Shown piece by piece: positions 1-7,668 of a stretch of 32,568 bases of DNA (the stretch's first letter is position 1; every line of letters begins with the position of its first letter). This stretch comes from Clostridiales bacterium. Its GTDB lineage: Bacteria; Bacillota; Clostridia; Christensenellales; Pumilibacteraceae. The DNA is taken from the NCBI GenBank assembly GCA_022511445.1, contig JAFLVE010000013.1, positions 55,684-88,251 of the forward strand, written 5' to 3'. The translations under genes were made by a program, and so were the position numbers. The notes beneath the pieces are model-generated. The model worked only from the letters and a program-made list of their open reading frames with translations. It ran no database searches and was not told where the DNA came from.

Positions 1-3000
1 GATGCGATAGTCGCTTCCACGGTCGCGCGGGTACGGATAGAAACGACGAGCTTCTCGGTGAGAATCTGGAACACGCCCTTCTTCCACAGGATGACGAGTA
101 CGAGTGCGATAAGCAGGATTGCGCCTACGGAAACAACAAGCGTTACCCACCAAGGCAGACCGGGCTTTTCGAATATCGAGAAGACGACGGTATAGAGTTC
201 GAGCTTGGAGTAGTTGGCGCTTCCCGCTACCTCGGCGGTAAGCGTGTAGGTACCCGCTTTGGCCTTGAACAGTCTGTCAATCTGGTCGAAATTGTCGTAA
301 ACGATGTTGCCCTTGCTGTCGTAAATGATAACGTGAGCTTCACCGAACGTAGCCGAATAAAGAATGTGATCCTCGGTCTTGGTAAACTCGCCTTCCGTCC
401 AAGCGTTAACGGACGGGGTGACGTCCCAAGTGTTGGTTTCCTGATGTACCGTGAATTGTATCGGGTTGGTCGAGATGCCGTAGTAGTTGCCGGTCTCTTT
501 TTCCTCGACGTGCGCTACCAGGTAGTAGTTGCCCGCAGACAGGAGTTTAAGCAGCTTCTCGATCTCGGCGGTTACGCGGAAATCATCGTCGATAAAGAAC
601 TTTCCGAGACCATCGACCGGGTTGTTGCCGTTTTCGTCGTACGTGATTTCAAACCACATATCTTCGGCGTTATCAAGCTTAACCGACGGTCTCGCTCTCA
701 GCCTGTTAACGTTCCTGTCAAAGGAGCTGTACTTCCACGAGCCGGGGTTAGGGACTATCGTCCAGATGGGGGTTGCCTTTTTGATATAGAAAGCGTCTTC
801 GAGCTCAAATGAACCCTTTACGCTGTCTTTGCCGGTAAACTTGAGCGTTGCCCAGCCGACGTTGACGGCGTCGGAGGAAAGCGTATAGTCAATGTTCTCT
901 TCGAGTACCTTCGTGTCAAACAGGGTAATCGTAGGGCTTACGTAGTTGTTGTTGTAGCCGTTATACTCGGTGGCGTTATCCTCGGGGAATTCCACCTTGA
1001 TAATACCGTTTACAAGATCGTCTTCGGCTATCTCGTACTGCTTGACGGTAAACGTGAACGTATGCGTAAACTTGTAGTATCTTACGCCGATGTCGTCGGC
1101 TTTCTCGTTCTTCTGCCACCAGTGGTTGTGCTCGCCGGAAAGCGGCTCGTTGGCGGGAACGGTTACTTCGAGTCGGTAGTCGCCGGCCTTGAGGGTGTAG
1201 TTAAAGTTGAAAACGTAGCCCTCGCCCGCGATAGGATTGCTCGTATCGGGAGCAAGGTCGTTACCTACCATCATAACGCCGTAGAACTGCCTTATAGCAA
1301 ACGACGTATCGTCGGAGTAAACGAGCGCGAACTGTCCGTTGTCAACCAAAACGTCGGTGCCTGCGTAGTAGTACGAGTAAATAACGGTGTCGCCGTGCTC
1401 CGCGCGGAAGAATTCGCCCTTAAGGTCGTCGGGATCGCCGAACGTCCAATCACCGAGCTTGGAGCCGCGAATTTCCTCACCGTCGTCGGTACGCAGACCG
1501 TTGGACATGGTGACAATCCACCATTCTTTTTCGATTACTATCTTGTTGCCTTCGACAAATACGCTGTTGTCTTTAACGACGTAGTTGCTGGGATTGAATG
1601 CAATCGTGACGACGGTCTTAATCTTGGAAACCTTACCGGACATGCCGACAAAGCCGTATTCGCCGTCCTCGTTGAAGCCCGCGGAAGCATTGGTTTGAGT
1701 CGACTCGACGGTGACGTCGCCGAGCGCCATTAATTCGGCAAGGGTCTTGCCGTAAGTCTTAAGGTTATATGCGCCGTTAATTACTATACTCAGCGGAACG
1801 CCGCGGTAACGCGCATATTTAGCGCCTTCCGCCGCGGTGGACGTGCCGTTAACGACATGGTCGCCGTTTTCGTCGGTAACGTCCTCGTCGATATATACGG
1901 CGTCCGAAATGAGATCCGTATACTTAACGTCCTCATCGCCGTCCAAACCGATTTGGAGCTGCCAGAGCTTGTTTGCGCTGTCACTTTGATCGTCGTCGAG
2001 ATAGCCTGCATAGTCCGTAGCGGGAACGTTAATCTCGATACTCTTCATCACCAAGCCGGTGAGAATATGATTCTCTTCTTTAAGCGGATAGTTACTTTCG
2101 CCCTTAACCGTTACGGTGTAGGTGCCGCCGTTTACAAAGCCGTCTTCGGAAATGTTGTCGCCGACGGCGAATTCGAGCGACATGCTCGTGTTACGCTTCT
2201 CGTCAATCGGCTTGCCTTCGCCGTTATAAACGGGTACTGTTTCGGAATATATCGTTTGTCCGTCGACGTAGCTGTCGCCTGTGCCGGAAAGCTTAGCGCG
2301 GATATTCACGCTTTGATCCGTACCGTTGTAAGCAAAGTAGCTTGCAAGCACGTTGCCGTCAATGGTTTGCCAAGTGTTGCCGTTAAAGTATTCCCACGAA
2401 ACGTCAGTTTCCTTGTCTGTGGAAGTGGACGCTACAATCTTATAAGTTACGCTGGCACTGCCCTGATAGTTTCCTATAAAGTTGATGGTAAGTATTGCGT
2501 AGCCCGCGTTTACCTGGCGGTCGTATGTAATCGTGTAGTCCTTGCCCTCTTCAAGCGTAACGGCGTCTTCGCCTTCGCCGAGCGTAACAACCGCTTTAGG
2601 CAAATGGGCCGAGCCGTCGTATACGTAGTAGAGGTTACCGTCTTCGTCAAGCAGTCCGCCGTCCTCTCCGTCCGCAACAGGCTTAATGTTAAGTCCGTTG
2701 GATACGCTGCTGTCGTCAAAATCCTGCGCCTTAACGACGACATGGAAAGCTGTGTAAACGGCCTTTATATTTCCTAAAATTCTACTTTTGGTATTATTAT
2801 CTCTGCCTGTTTCACCTTTTTCGGGAGTAATTCGCACTTCGAAGGTATACACGCCGGCATCGGGCTGTCCTTTTTCGTGCGGTATCTGCATTTCGTAATG
2901 TTTGTCGGCTAATAATCTATTTCCTACCTCGTCGCGGACAAAGTCTTTTGTTCCATCGACGTACTGATTTATTTTAAAATCGGCGGTAATCTTAACCGGG

Positions 3001-5333
3001 AAATACTCGTCGCCGTAAGTGGTGGTCATGTAGTTATACACTGTGTCATCTGTTACGGTATTGTCGCCGATCGTAAACGTTTCCGTCTTTTCCTCACCCT
3101 GCTCATTCTGAAGGTGCACGGTATAAACAATTGCCGACGGAATAACCGCAACGCCGCCGACGTGAGTAGCGTCATTTTCGCTCTTTGAAATCACTACAAA
3201 GTGCTGTTCGGTTTTATCATTCTCATTAAGCACATAAGGAGCCGCCGTACCTGCCGAAATAACCGTGTCGCCCGTAAAATATTTATGCGGGTTGACGTAA
3301 ACCAAAACACCGTCTTTATCGGTATAGGTGTCGGGAGCTTTGTCTTTATTCTCGCCGGTAACGGCTACGTACATACTGTTATTGACACCGTAACCTTTTG
3401 CGACGGTCCTACCGTTATCGATCATCGTCTCCGTGGTGTATAAATGAACGTTTGCGTCGTCGGTAAAGGCGCCGTCGATTTGAGGAGTGCGGTTATCACT
3501 TGCAGAAACTTCTAAGTCGGATGGATCGTCGTCCTCACTGGCATTTGAAAAATTGTCCCTTACTACGGGAGAGCCGGATAAAAACACTCTTGCGTACGAA
3601 GTGAGATACACGCCGCCGCCGTGGAGCGCCTTATTTCCGTAAATCTCGCCGCCGTACATTTTGAACTCGCCTTGAAGATTAAAACCGCCGCCCGAAGTTG
3701 CCGTATTATTGTACACCTCGCCGCCGTTCATTATAAGTGTGCCTGCAGCCGAATGATAGCCGTCGGACGTACCCCAATAAGATACGAATGCAGCGCCGCC
3801 GTGACCCGAGTTGGCGTTGACAAATTTACTTGTATCGAATTGACCTTTGTAAATTAAATCTATATTTTCTTGTGTGGCATCATCTACGGGATTCTCTACT
3901 CCATCATACTCGGGATTATCACTTCGGAGTGCGTAGACGTGGTTATCATGTATTTTACCGCCGTCTAATGTAAACGTAGCAATAAATACATTTAAAGCTC
4001 CACCCTTTCCCTCATAGTAAGTCGCTTGTGCTGCTCCGGCTTTTCTGACATCTTTATTACTCACTACGACCATATTATTATAGATTTCACCGGCAGTCAT
4101 ATTCGCATTGACGTACACACCGTCAACCAACTTACTGGCTGAATACCTGCGGACAGTCACAGCGCCGCCGTCTACGGTATTGCCTGTCGACGCGACCACG
4201 TTATCGTGCAAGGAGCCGCCGTCTATCGTTAACGTAGATACACCGGCATAGCCAAGCATATACACTGCGCCGCCTTCCCTGTTGGCGTAATTATTATTGA
4301 TCTCGCCGTCGTTGCTGATTTTTACGTCGCCTTTCCAAAAAGCGCAAACACCGCCGCCGCCTGCGGTAGCTACCGATCCTACAGCACCGTTATGGTGAAT
4401 GCTGCCGCCGGCTATATTTATAGCCAAGCCGTCCACGTCATAGCAGGCTACGCCGCCGCCGTTTGTCGCTTTGTTGTCATGTATTTCGCCGCCGTACATG
4501 TTGAATACGCCGGACTTAAACACGGCGACACCGCCGCCGTAAATACTAATGGCGGTTTCTTCACTGCTGTGGTTAGCAATGGTGCCGCCGTGCATATTAA
4601 ATGTTCCGCCGTTAATTACGGCAGCGCCTATACCCATTATAATACGAGTTGTGGCTCCGGGTAAAGCGGTTACTTGTACTTGGTTATCCACCAAATTACC
4701 GCCGCTCAAATCAAACATACCGCCGTCTACCAAAACACCGCCGCCGAATACCATCGAACGAGAAACTTTTGTATATTCTGCGGAAGAACTGGCTACATTA
4801 TCAACCTCTACACTTTCGGTAGTGTTGTTGTATCCGCCGGTAATCCTTCCGATCTTTTTGCTGTCCGTTACGGTAAGGTTGCCTTTTACATACAAGACAT
4901 GACCGTCGGGCGTGGGAGAATCAAGCTTACGGTCGATATTGTGACCGTTAAGGTCGATCGTTATATTCGTAGCGGCAGGAATAAACAGTCTGCCGGCATT
5001 ATAATAATCCTCGGTAAGACCGAAGCTTCCGTCTACCGCCTCCCAGTCTGCTTCGAGAACAAACTTTACATATGCGGTATTATCGGCAGCATACGCTTCC
5101 TTTGCCTTTTTTAAGTATTGAGTCCAACCTTTTTCGAAGTCCTTCTCATAATGCTCGATACCTTTGTCCATGCCGCTTTTGCCCAAATGGATTATAGCGA
5201 TGGGATCCTTTACGGTCTCCGTTTCGTCCGCCAAGGCAGGAAGTGCAAAAATCACGGAAATAGCCGCAATGCACGCCATTACCGCAACAATCAAGATTGC
5301 AAGTATCGATCTCTTATGCACAATCTTTTCCAT
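1..5333 (-). CDS. Giant cell-surface protein, beta-helix plus Ig/MBG-like domains, membrane-anchored (C-terminus beyond window)
   Basis: The minus frame is open from the ATG at 5333 to the window edge, 1777 codons. AAGGAG seven bases upstream fixes this start; an in-frame ATG 24 bases upstream has no ribosome site. Residues 1-35 form a signal peptide with likely cleavage after ALPALA. Residues about 195-590 repeat a pattern of GG-x-hydrophobic-xx-N and GGGV/GGGA, as in right-handed beta-helix proteins and chlamydial Pmp repeats. Later modules (for example around residues 860-960 and 1420-1510) end in motifs such as GNYQG after a DYTITY-like strand, typical of bacterial Ig/MBG-like repeats. 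A hydrophobic segment at about 1720-1745 is followed by KK and at least 30 more residues. There is no LPXTG motif before it, so anchoring is probably by this membrane helix. Role inferred: adhesion or surface structure. It has its own consensus promoter and appears to start a separate unit. Confidence 0.85.
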   Translation of the reverse strand, partial: MEKIVHKRSILAILIVAVMACIAAISVIFALPALADETETVKDPIAIIHLGKSGMDKGIEHYEKDFEKGWTQYLKKAKEAYAADNTAYVKFVLEADWEAVDGSFGLTEDYYNAGRLFIPAATNITIDLNGHNIDRKLDSPTPDGHVLYVKGNLTVTDSKKIGRITGGYNNTTESVEVDNVASSSAEYTKVSRSMVFGGGVLVDGGMFDLSGGNLVDNQVQVTALPGATTRIIMGIGAAVINGGTFNMHGGTIANHSSEETAISIYGGGVAVFKSGVFNMYGGEIHDNKATNGGGVACYDVDGLAINIAGGSIHHNGAVGSVATAGGGGVCAFWKGDVKISNDGEINNNYANREGGAVYMLGYAGVSTLTIDGGSLHDNVVASTGNTVDGGAVTVRRYSASKLVDGVYVNANMTAGEIYNNMVVVSNKDVRKAGAAQATYYEGKGGALNVFIATFTLDGGKIHDNHVYALRSDNPEYDGVENPVDDATQENIDLIYKGQFDTSKFVNANSGHGGAAFVSYWGTSDGYHSAAGTLIMNGGEVYNNTATSGGGFNLQGEFKMYGGEIYGNKALHGGGVYLTSYARVFLSGSPVVRDNFSNASEDDDPSDLEVSASDNRTPQIDGAFTDDANVHLYTTETMIDNGRTVAKGYGVNNSMYVAVTGENKDKAPDTYTDKDGVLVYVNPHKYFTGDTVISAGTAAPYVLNENDKTEQHFVVISKSENDATHVGGVAVIPSAIVYTVHLQNEQGEEKTETFTIGDNTVTDDTVYNYMTTTYGDEYFPVKITADFKINQYVDGTKDFVRDEVGNRLLADKHYEMQIPHEKGQPDAGVYTFEVRITPEKGETGRDNNTKSRILGNIKAVYTAFHVVVKAQDFDDSSVSNGLNIKPVADGEDGGLLDEDGNLYYVYDGSAHLPKAVVTLGEGEDAVTLEEGKDYTITYDRQVNAGYAILTINFIGNYQGSASVTYKIVASTSTDKETDVSWEYFNGNTWQTIDGNVLASYFAYNGTDQSVNIRAKLSGTGDSYVDGQTIYSETVPVYNGEGKPIDEKRNTSMSLEFAVGDNISEDGFVNGGTYTVTVKGESNYPLKEENHILTGLVMKSIEINVPATDYAGYLDDDQSDSANKLWQLQIGLDGDEDVKYTDLISDAVYIDEDVTDENGDHVVNGTSTAAEGAKYARYRGVPLSIVINGAYNLKTYGKTLAELMALGDVTVESTQTNASAGFNEDGEYGFVGMSGKVSKIKTVVTIAFNPSNYVVKDNSVFVEGNKIVIEKEWWIVTMSNGLRTDDGEEIRGSKLGDWTFGDPDDLKGEFFRAEHGDTVIYSYYYAGTDVLVDNGQFALVYSDDTSFAIRQFYGVMMVGNDLAPDTSNPIAGEGYVFNFNYTLKAGDYRLEVTVPANEPLSGEHNHWWQKNEKADDIGVRYYKFTHTFTFTVKQYEIAEDDLVNGIIKVEFPEDNATEYNGYNNNYVSPTITLFDTKVLEENIDYTLSSDAVNVGWATLKFTGKDSVKGSFELEDAFYIKKATPIWTIVPNPGSWKYSSFDRNVNRLRARPSVKLDNAEDMWFEITYDENGNNPVDGLGKFFIDDDFRVTAEIEKLLKLLSAGNYYLVAHVEEKETGNYYGISTNPIQFTVHQETNTWDVTPSVNAWTEGEFTKTEDHILYSATFGEAHVIIYDSKGNIVYDNFDQIDRLFKAKAGTYTLTAEVAGSANYSKLELYTVVFSIFEKPGLPWWVTLVVSVGAILLIALVLVILWKKGVFQILTEKLVVSIRTRATVEATIA

Positions 5334-5417
5334 TAGTCTCTCCTTAAGTTCAACCATTTCGAAAAACGCATATAAAAAGAAAACGACATTTTCCTTTATA
5401 TACTTATTCCACCGAAA

Positions 5418-5446
5418 ATTATATCACACACTACACGCTATGTCAA
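5418..5446 (-). promoter_or_regulatory. Sigma-A promoter of the giant surface protein gene
   Basis: On the minus strand TTGACA (5441-5446) and TATAAT (5418-5423) are both exact and 17 bases apart, with an upstream TGTGA extended -10 element. The predicted start is near 5411, giving a leader of about 78 bases. The stretch 5447-5567 behind it shows no gene or clear structure. Confidence 0.85.
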
Positions 5447-5567
5447 TGATTTTTAAAATATTTTTTCACCTGCGGAGGCGCACACACTCGCAAACCTTAT
5501 AAAGTTAAGGCTTGCACATGGATAATAGTCGGCCGCGCTCCCCTCTAACTCTTACTTATCGAAAATC

Positions 5568-5593
5568 AAAAAAGGAAGCCTTTCGACTTCCTT
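5568..5593 (-). terminator. Intrinsic terminator after the 75-residue gene
   Basis: Read on the minus strand, AAGGAAG and CTTCCTT pair around a short GAAA-type loop and are followed by a run of six T residues. It lies 25 bases after the stop codon at 5619 and separates this gene from the surface protein promoter. Confidence 0.8.
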
Positions 5594-5618
5594 AAATGAC
5601 AGAATATTCGGAATATAA

Positions 5619-5846
5619 TCAGTCCTGACGCTTTAAGAGCTCTTGCGCTTTTTTGAGTCTTAAACGTTTTTTGTCAATATCCTTGTTGTATTGACGGAAA
5701 AAATCTATTTCGCTTTTTGTAGGTTCTCTCATGCTGATAAGGCATTCCAAAAGCTGCGACATCGAACGCATACGTTTATCCTCAAGCTCTTCTATATCCA
5801 CTTCGAGATTTGCGATTTCTCTTTGAAGCTCTTTCTTTAACGACAT
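5619..5846 (-). CDS. Small coiled-coil protein, 75 aa, unknown function
   Basis: I do not recognise the family. The product is highly charged and almost entirely helical, with heptad-like leucine and isoleucine spacing (residues 3-35 and 50-73) that suggests two antiparallel coiled-coil arms. There is no membrane segment or signal peptide, so it is probably cytoplasmic. AAAGGAG nine bases before the ATG supports the start. The gene is a complete one-gene unit: exact-consensus promoter at 5920-5948, a hairpin at the 5' end of its mRNA, and an intrinsic terminator after the stop. It does not show the short motif of Spo0E-type phosphatases, which I considered because of its size. Confidence 0.75.
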   Translation of the reverse strand: MSLKKELQREIANLEVDIEELEDKRMRSMSQLLECLISMREPTKSEIDFFRQYNKDIDKKRLRLKKAQELLKRQD

Positions 5847-5886
5847 AATCTTTATCTCCTTTGGGTGGTATATTAAGGAAAATCAC

Positions 5887-5914
5887 AAACACGGATTTGT
5901 TTTTTTCCGTATTT
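5887..5914 (-). promoter_or_regulatory. 5'-terminal hairpin in the leader of the 75-residue gene
   Basis: On the minus strand AAATACGGA (5914-5906) pairs with TCCGTGTTT (5895-5887), nine pairs including one U-G that works only in the minus-strand RNA. The predicted transcription start is 5913, so the mRNA would begin with this stem. Such 5' stems can protect mRNA from decay; that role is inference. Confidence 0.5.
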
Positions 5915-5919
5915 CACCT

Positions 5920-5948
5920 ATTATATCACAGCGCCTGAAAACTGTCAA
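5920..5948 (-). promoter_or_regulatory. Sigma-A promoter of the 75-residue gene
   Basis: Exact TTGACA (5943-5948) and exact TATAAT (5920-5925) with a 17-base spacer ending in TGTGA. The leader to the ATG at 5846 would be about 67 bases. Confidence 0.85.
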
Positions 5949-6052
5949 CCTCTTTTAGTAAAAAATTACCGTTACAAAATAAGTCCGAAAATCCGTTCCG
6001 AGCTCTACCGCCGCACACCCTGTTGCAGTTTTGCTTTTTGTACCGTCTATAC

Positions 6053-7438
6053 TTAATTCAAGCGCGTATTATCTATAATATAATCTGCGAGCTTATCCTC
6101 GGCGATGCGAATTTGACTCATGGAATCGCGGTCACGCACGGTGACGGTGCCGGTGGCTTCGGTGTCGAAGTCGACGGTCGCGCAGAACGGCGTACCTATC
6201 TCGTCCTGACGGCGGTAGCGCTTGCCTATCGAGCCGGGCAGATCGTACGTGCAGGAAATGCCGCGTTTTCTGAGCCCGCGATAGAGCGCGTCCGCGCGTT
6301 CGGCAAGTTGTTTTTGGAGCGGTAAAACCGCCGCCTTGTACGGCGCAATAGCGGGCGCAAAGTGCATAACGACGCGCGTTTCTTTTTCGAGCTGTTCCTC
6401 GTCGTAAGCGTCGCACAGCACGGCGAGCATGGCGCGCCCTACGCCGAGCGACGGCTCGATAACGTACGGAATGTACGTCTCGCCTGTGACAGGGTCGGTA
6501 TAGTCGAGCTTTTCACCCGAATGCTCGGTATGCGTTTTAAGGTCGTAGTCGGTACGGTCGGCAATACCCCACAGCTCGCCCCACCCGAACGGGAACAGGT
6601 ACTCGAAGTCGCTCGTCGCCTTCGAATAAAACGAAAGCTCGGCTTTATCGTGATCGCGGACGCGCAGGTTTTCCTTTTTCAGTCCGAGAGCAAGCAGGAA
6701 ATTGTGGCAGTACTCCTTCCAATACTCGAACCACTTAAGGTCGTCGCCGGGCTTGCAGAAAAACTCCATTTCCATTTGCTCGAACTCGCGCAGACGGAAA
6801 ATAAAGTTGCCGGGGGTTATCTCGTTGCGGAACGACTTGCCTATCTGACAGATTCCGAACGGAACACGCGCGCGCGCCGAGCGCGTCACGTTTTTAAAAT
6901 TGACGAATATTCCCTGCGCGGTCTCGGGGCGCAGGTAGCACGTGGCGACCGAATCCTCGGTAACGCCTTGGAAAGTCTTGAACATGAGGTTAAACTTTTT
7001 GACCGCCGTAAAATCGGACTTGCCGCAGACCGGGCACGGAATCTTATGCTCAGCAACGAACGCCGACAGCGCTTCGTTATCCATGGAAGCTACGGGCACG
7101 TTAAGCTTGTGTTTGGCGGCGTACGCTTCGACAAGATCGTCGGCGCGGCAACGGCTTTTACACGCCTTGCAGTCCATGAGCGGATCGGAAAAACCGGCAA
7201 GATGGCCGGAGGCAACCCACACCTCGGGATTCATGAGAATGGCGCTGTCAAGCCCGAAGTTGTTTTCGGACTCGGTGACAAACTTCTGCCACCACGCCTT
7301 TTTAATATTGTTGTACAGCTCCACACCCACGGGACCGTAATCCCATGTGTTGGCGAATCCGCCGTAAATCTCGCTTCCCGCAAAGATTATTCCGCGCGAC
7401 TTGCACAGCGCAACGAGCTTATCCATAGTAACTTTCAT
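6053..7438 (-). CDS. glyS: Glycyl-tRNA synthetase, single-chain (alpha2) type
   Basis: Class II synthetase charging tRNA-Gly in the cytoplasm, 461 residues, the usual length for the homodimeric bacterial form. Visible marks are the N-terminal [13 protein letters not shown] segment, a zinc-type pair CKAC and CPVCG (residues about 90-145), motif 2 with FRNEITP and FEQMEMEFF, and motif 3 [11 protein letters not shown]. The reading frame extends 20 codons further up to 7498, but the promoter at 7469-7498 lies inside that extension, so translation must begin at the ATG at 7438, which has an AGAAGGG site before it. The predicted leader is only about 24 bases, so there is no room for a T-box. It is a separate one-gene unit; no convincing terminator was found after it. 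Confidence 0.97.
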   Translation of the reverse strand: MKVTMDKLVALCKSRGIIFAGSEIYGGFANTWDYGPVGVELYNNIKKAWWQKFVTESENNFGLDSAILMNPEVWVASGHLAGFSDPLMDCKACKSRCRADDLVEAYAAKHKLNVPVASMDNEALSAFVAEHKIPCPVCGKSDFTAVKKFNLMFKTFQGVTEDSVATCYLRPETAQGIFVNFKNVTRSARARVPFGICQIGKSFRNEITPGNFIFRLREFEQMEMEFFCKPGDDLKWFEYWKEYCHNFLLALGLKKENLRVRDHDKAELSFYSKATSDFEYLFPFGWGELWGIADRTDYDLKTHTEHSGEKLDYTDPVTGETYIPYVIEPSLGVGRAMLAVLCDAYDEEQLEKETRVVMHFAPAIAPYKAAVLPLQKQLAERADALYRGLRKRGISCTYDLPGSIGKRYRRQDEIGTPFCATVDFDTEATGTVTVRDRDSMSQIRIAEDKLADYIIDNTRLN

Positions 7439-7468
7439 AGCGGCACCCTTCTTGTTTGGTTTTATACG

Positions 7469-7498
7469 ATTATACTCCGAAGAGTAAAGGATTGTCAA
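7469..7498 (-). promoter_or_regulatory. Sigma-A promoter of glyS
   Basis: Exact TTGACA (7493-7498) and TATAAT (7469-7474), spacer 18. It rules out the longer start codon for glyS. No extended -10 TG is present here. Confidence 0.85.
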
Positions 7499-7613
7499 TT
7501 AAATAGTAATGCATAATAAAATCCGCGCGAAACGAAGAATCTCTACCGCAATGCCGCAAGCTATTTCAATAGTCCCTCTTACCTCTTCACTTCTTTTGCG
7601 GCGCTTCGGCGCA

Positions 7614-7642
7614 CAAGAAAAGCCCTATCTTGCGATAGAGCT
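7614..7642 (-). terminator. Intrinsic terminator after the 685-residue lipoprotein gene
   Basis: Minus-strand AGCTCTATC and GATAGGGCT form nine pairs (one G-U) around a GCAA tetraloop, followed by TTTTCTT. It starts 26 bases after the stop codon. Confidence 0.85.
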
Positions 7643-7668
7643 TGACTTTATTATTGTGCAGTTATGTT

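Noticed and set aside
3600-4750. Dense repeats of GCCGCCG as a satellite or CRISPR-like array
   Set aside because: They are codons for GGG(V/A) motifs in the beta-helix of the surface protein, in frame and irregularly spaced.
7439-7498. Longer N-terminus for glycyl-tRNA synthetase
   Set aside because: These codons lie in the promoter region and the conserved sequence begins after 7438.
7438-7500. T-box riboswitch before glyS
   Set aside because: The predicted leader is only about 24 bases; a T-box needs well over 150.
6362-7516. Plus-strand 384-residue frame opposite glyS
   Set aside because: It is the antisense of a full-length, well-recognised gene; no family features or ribosome site.
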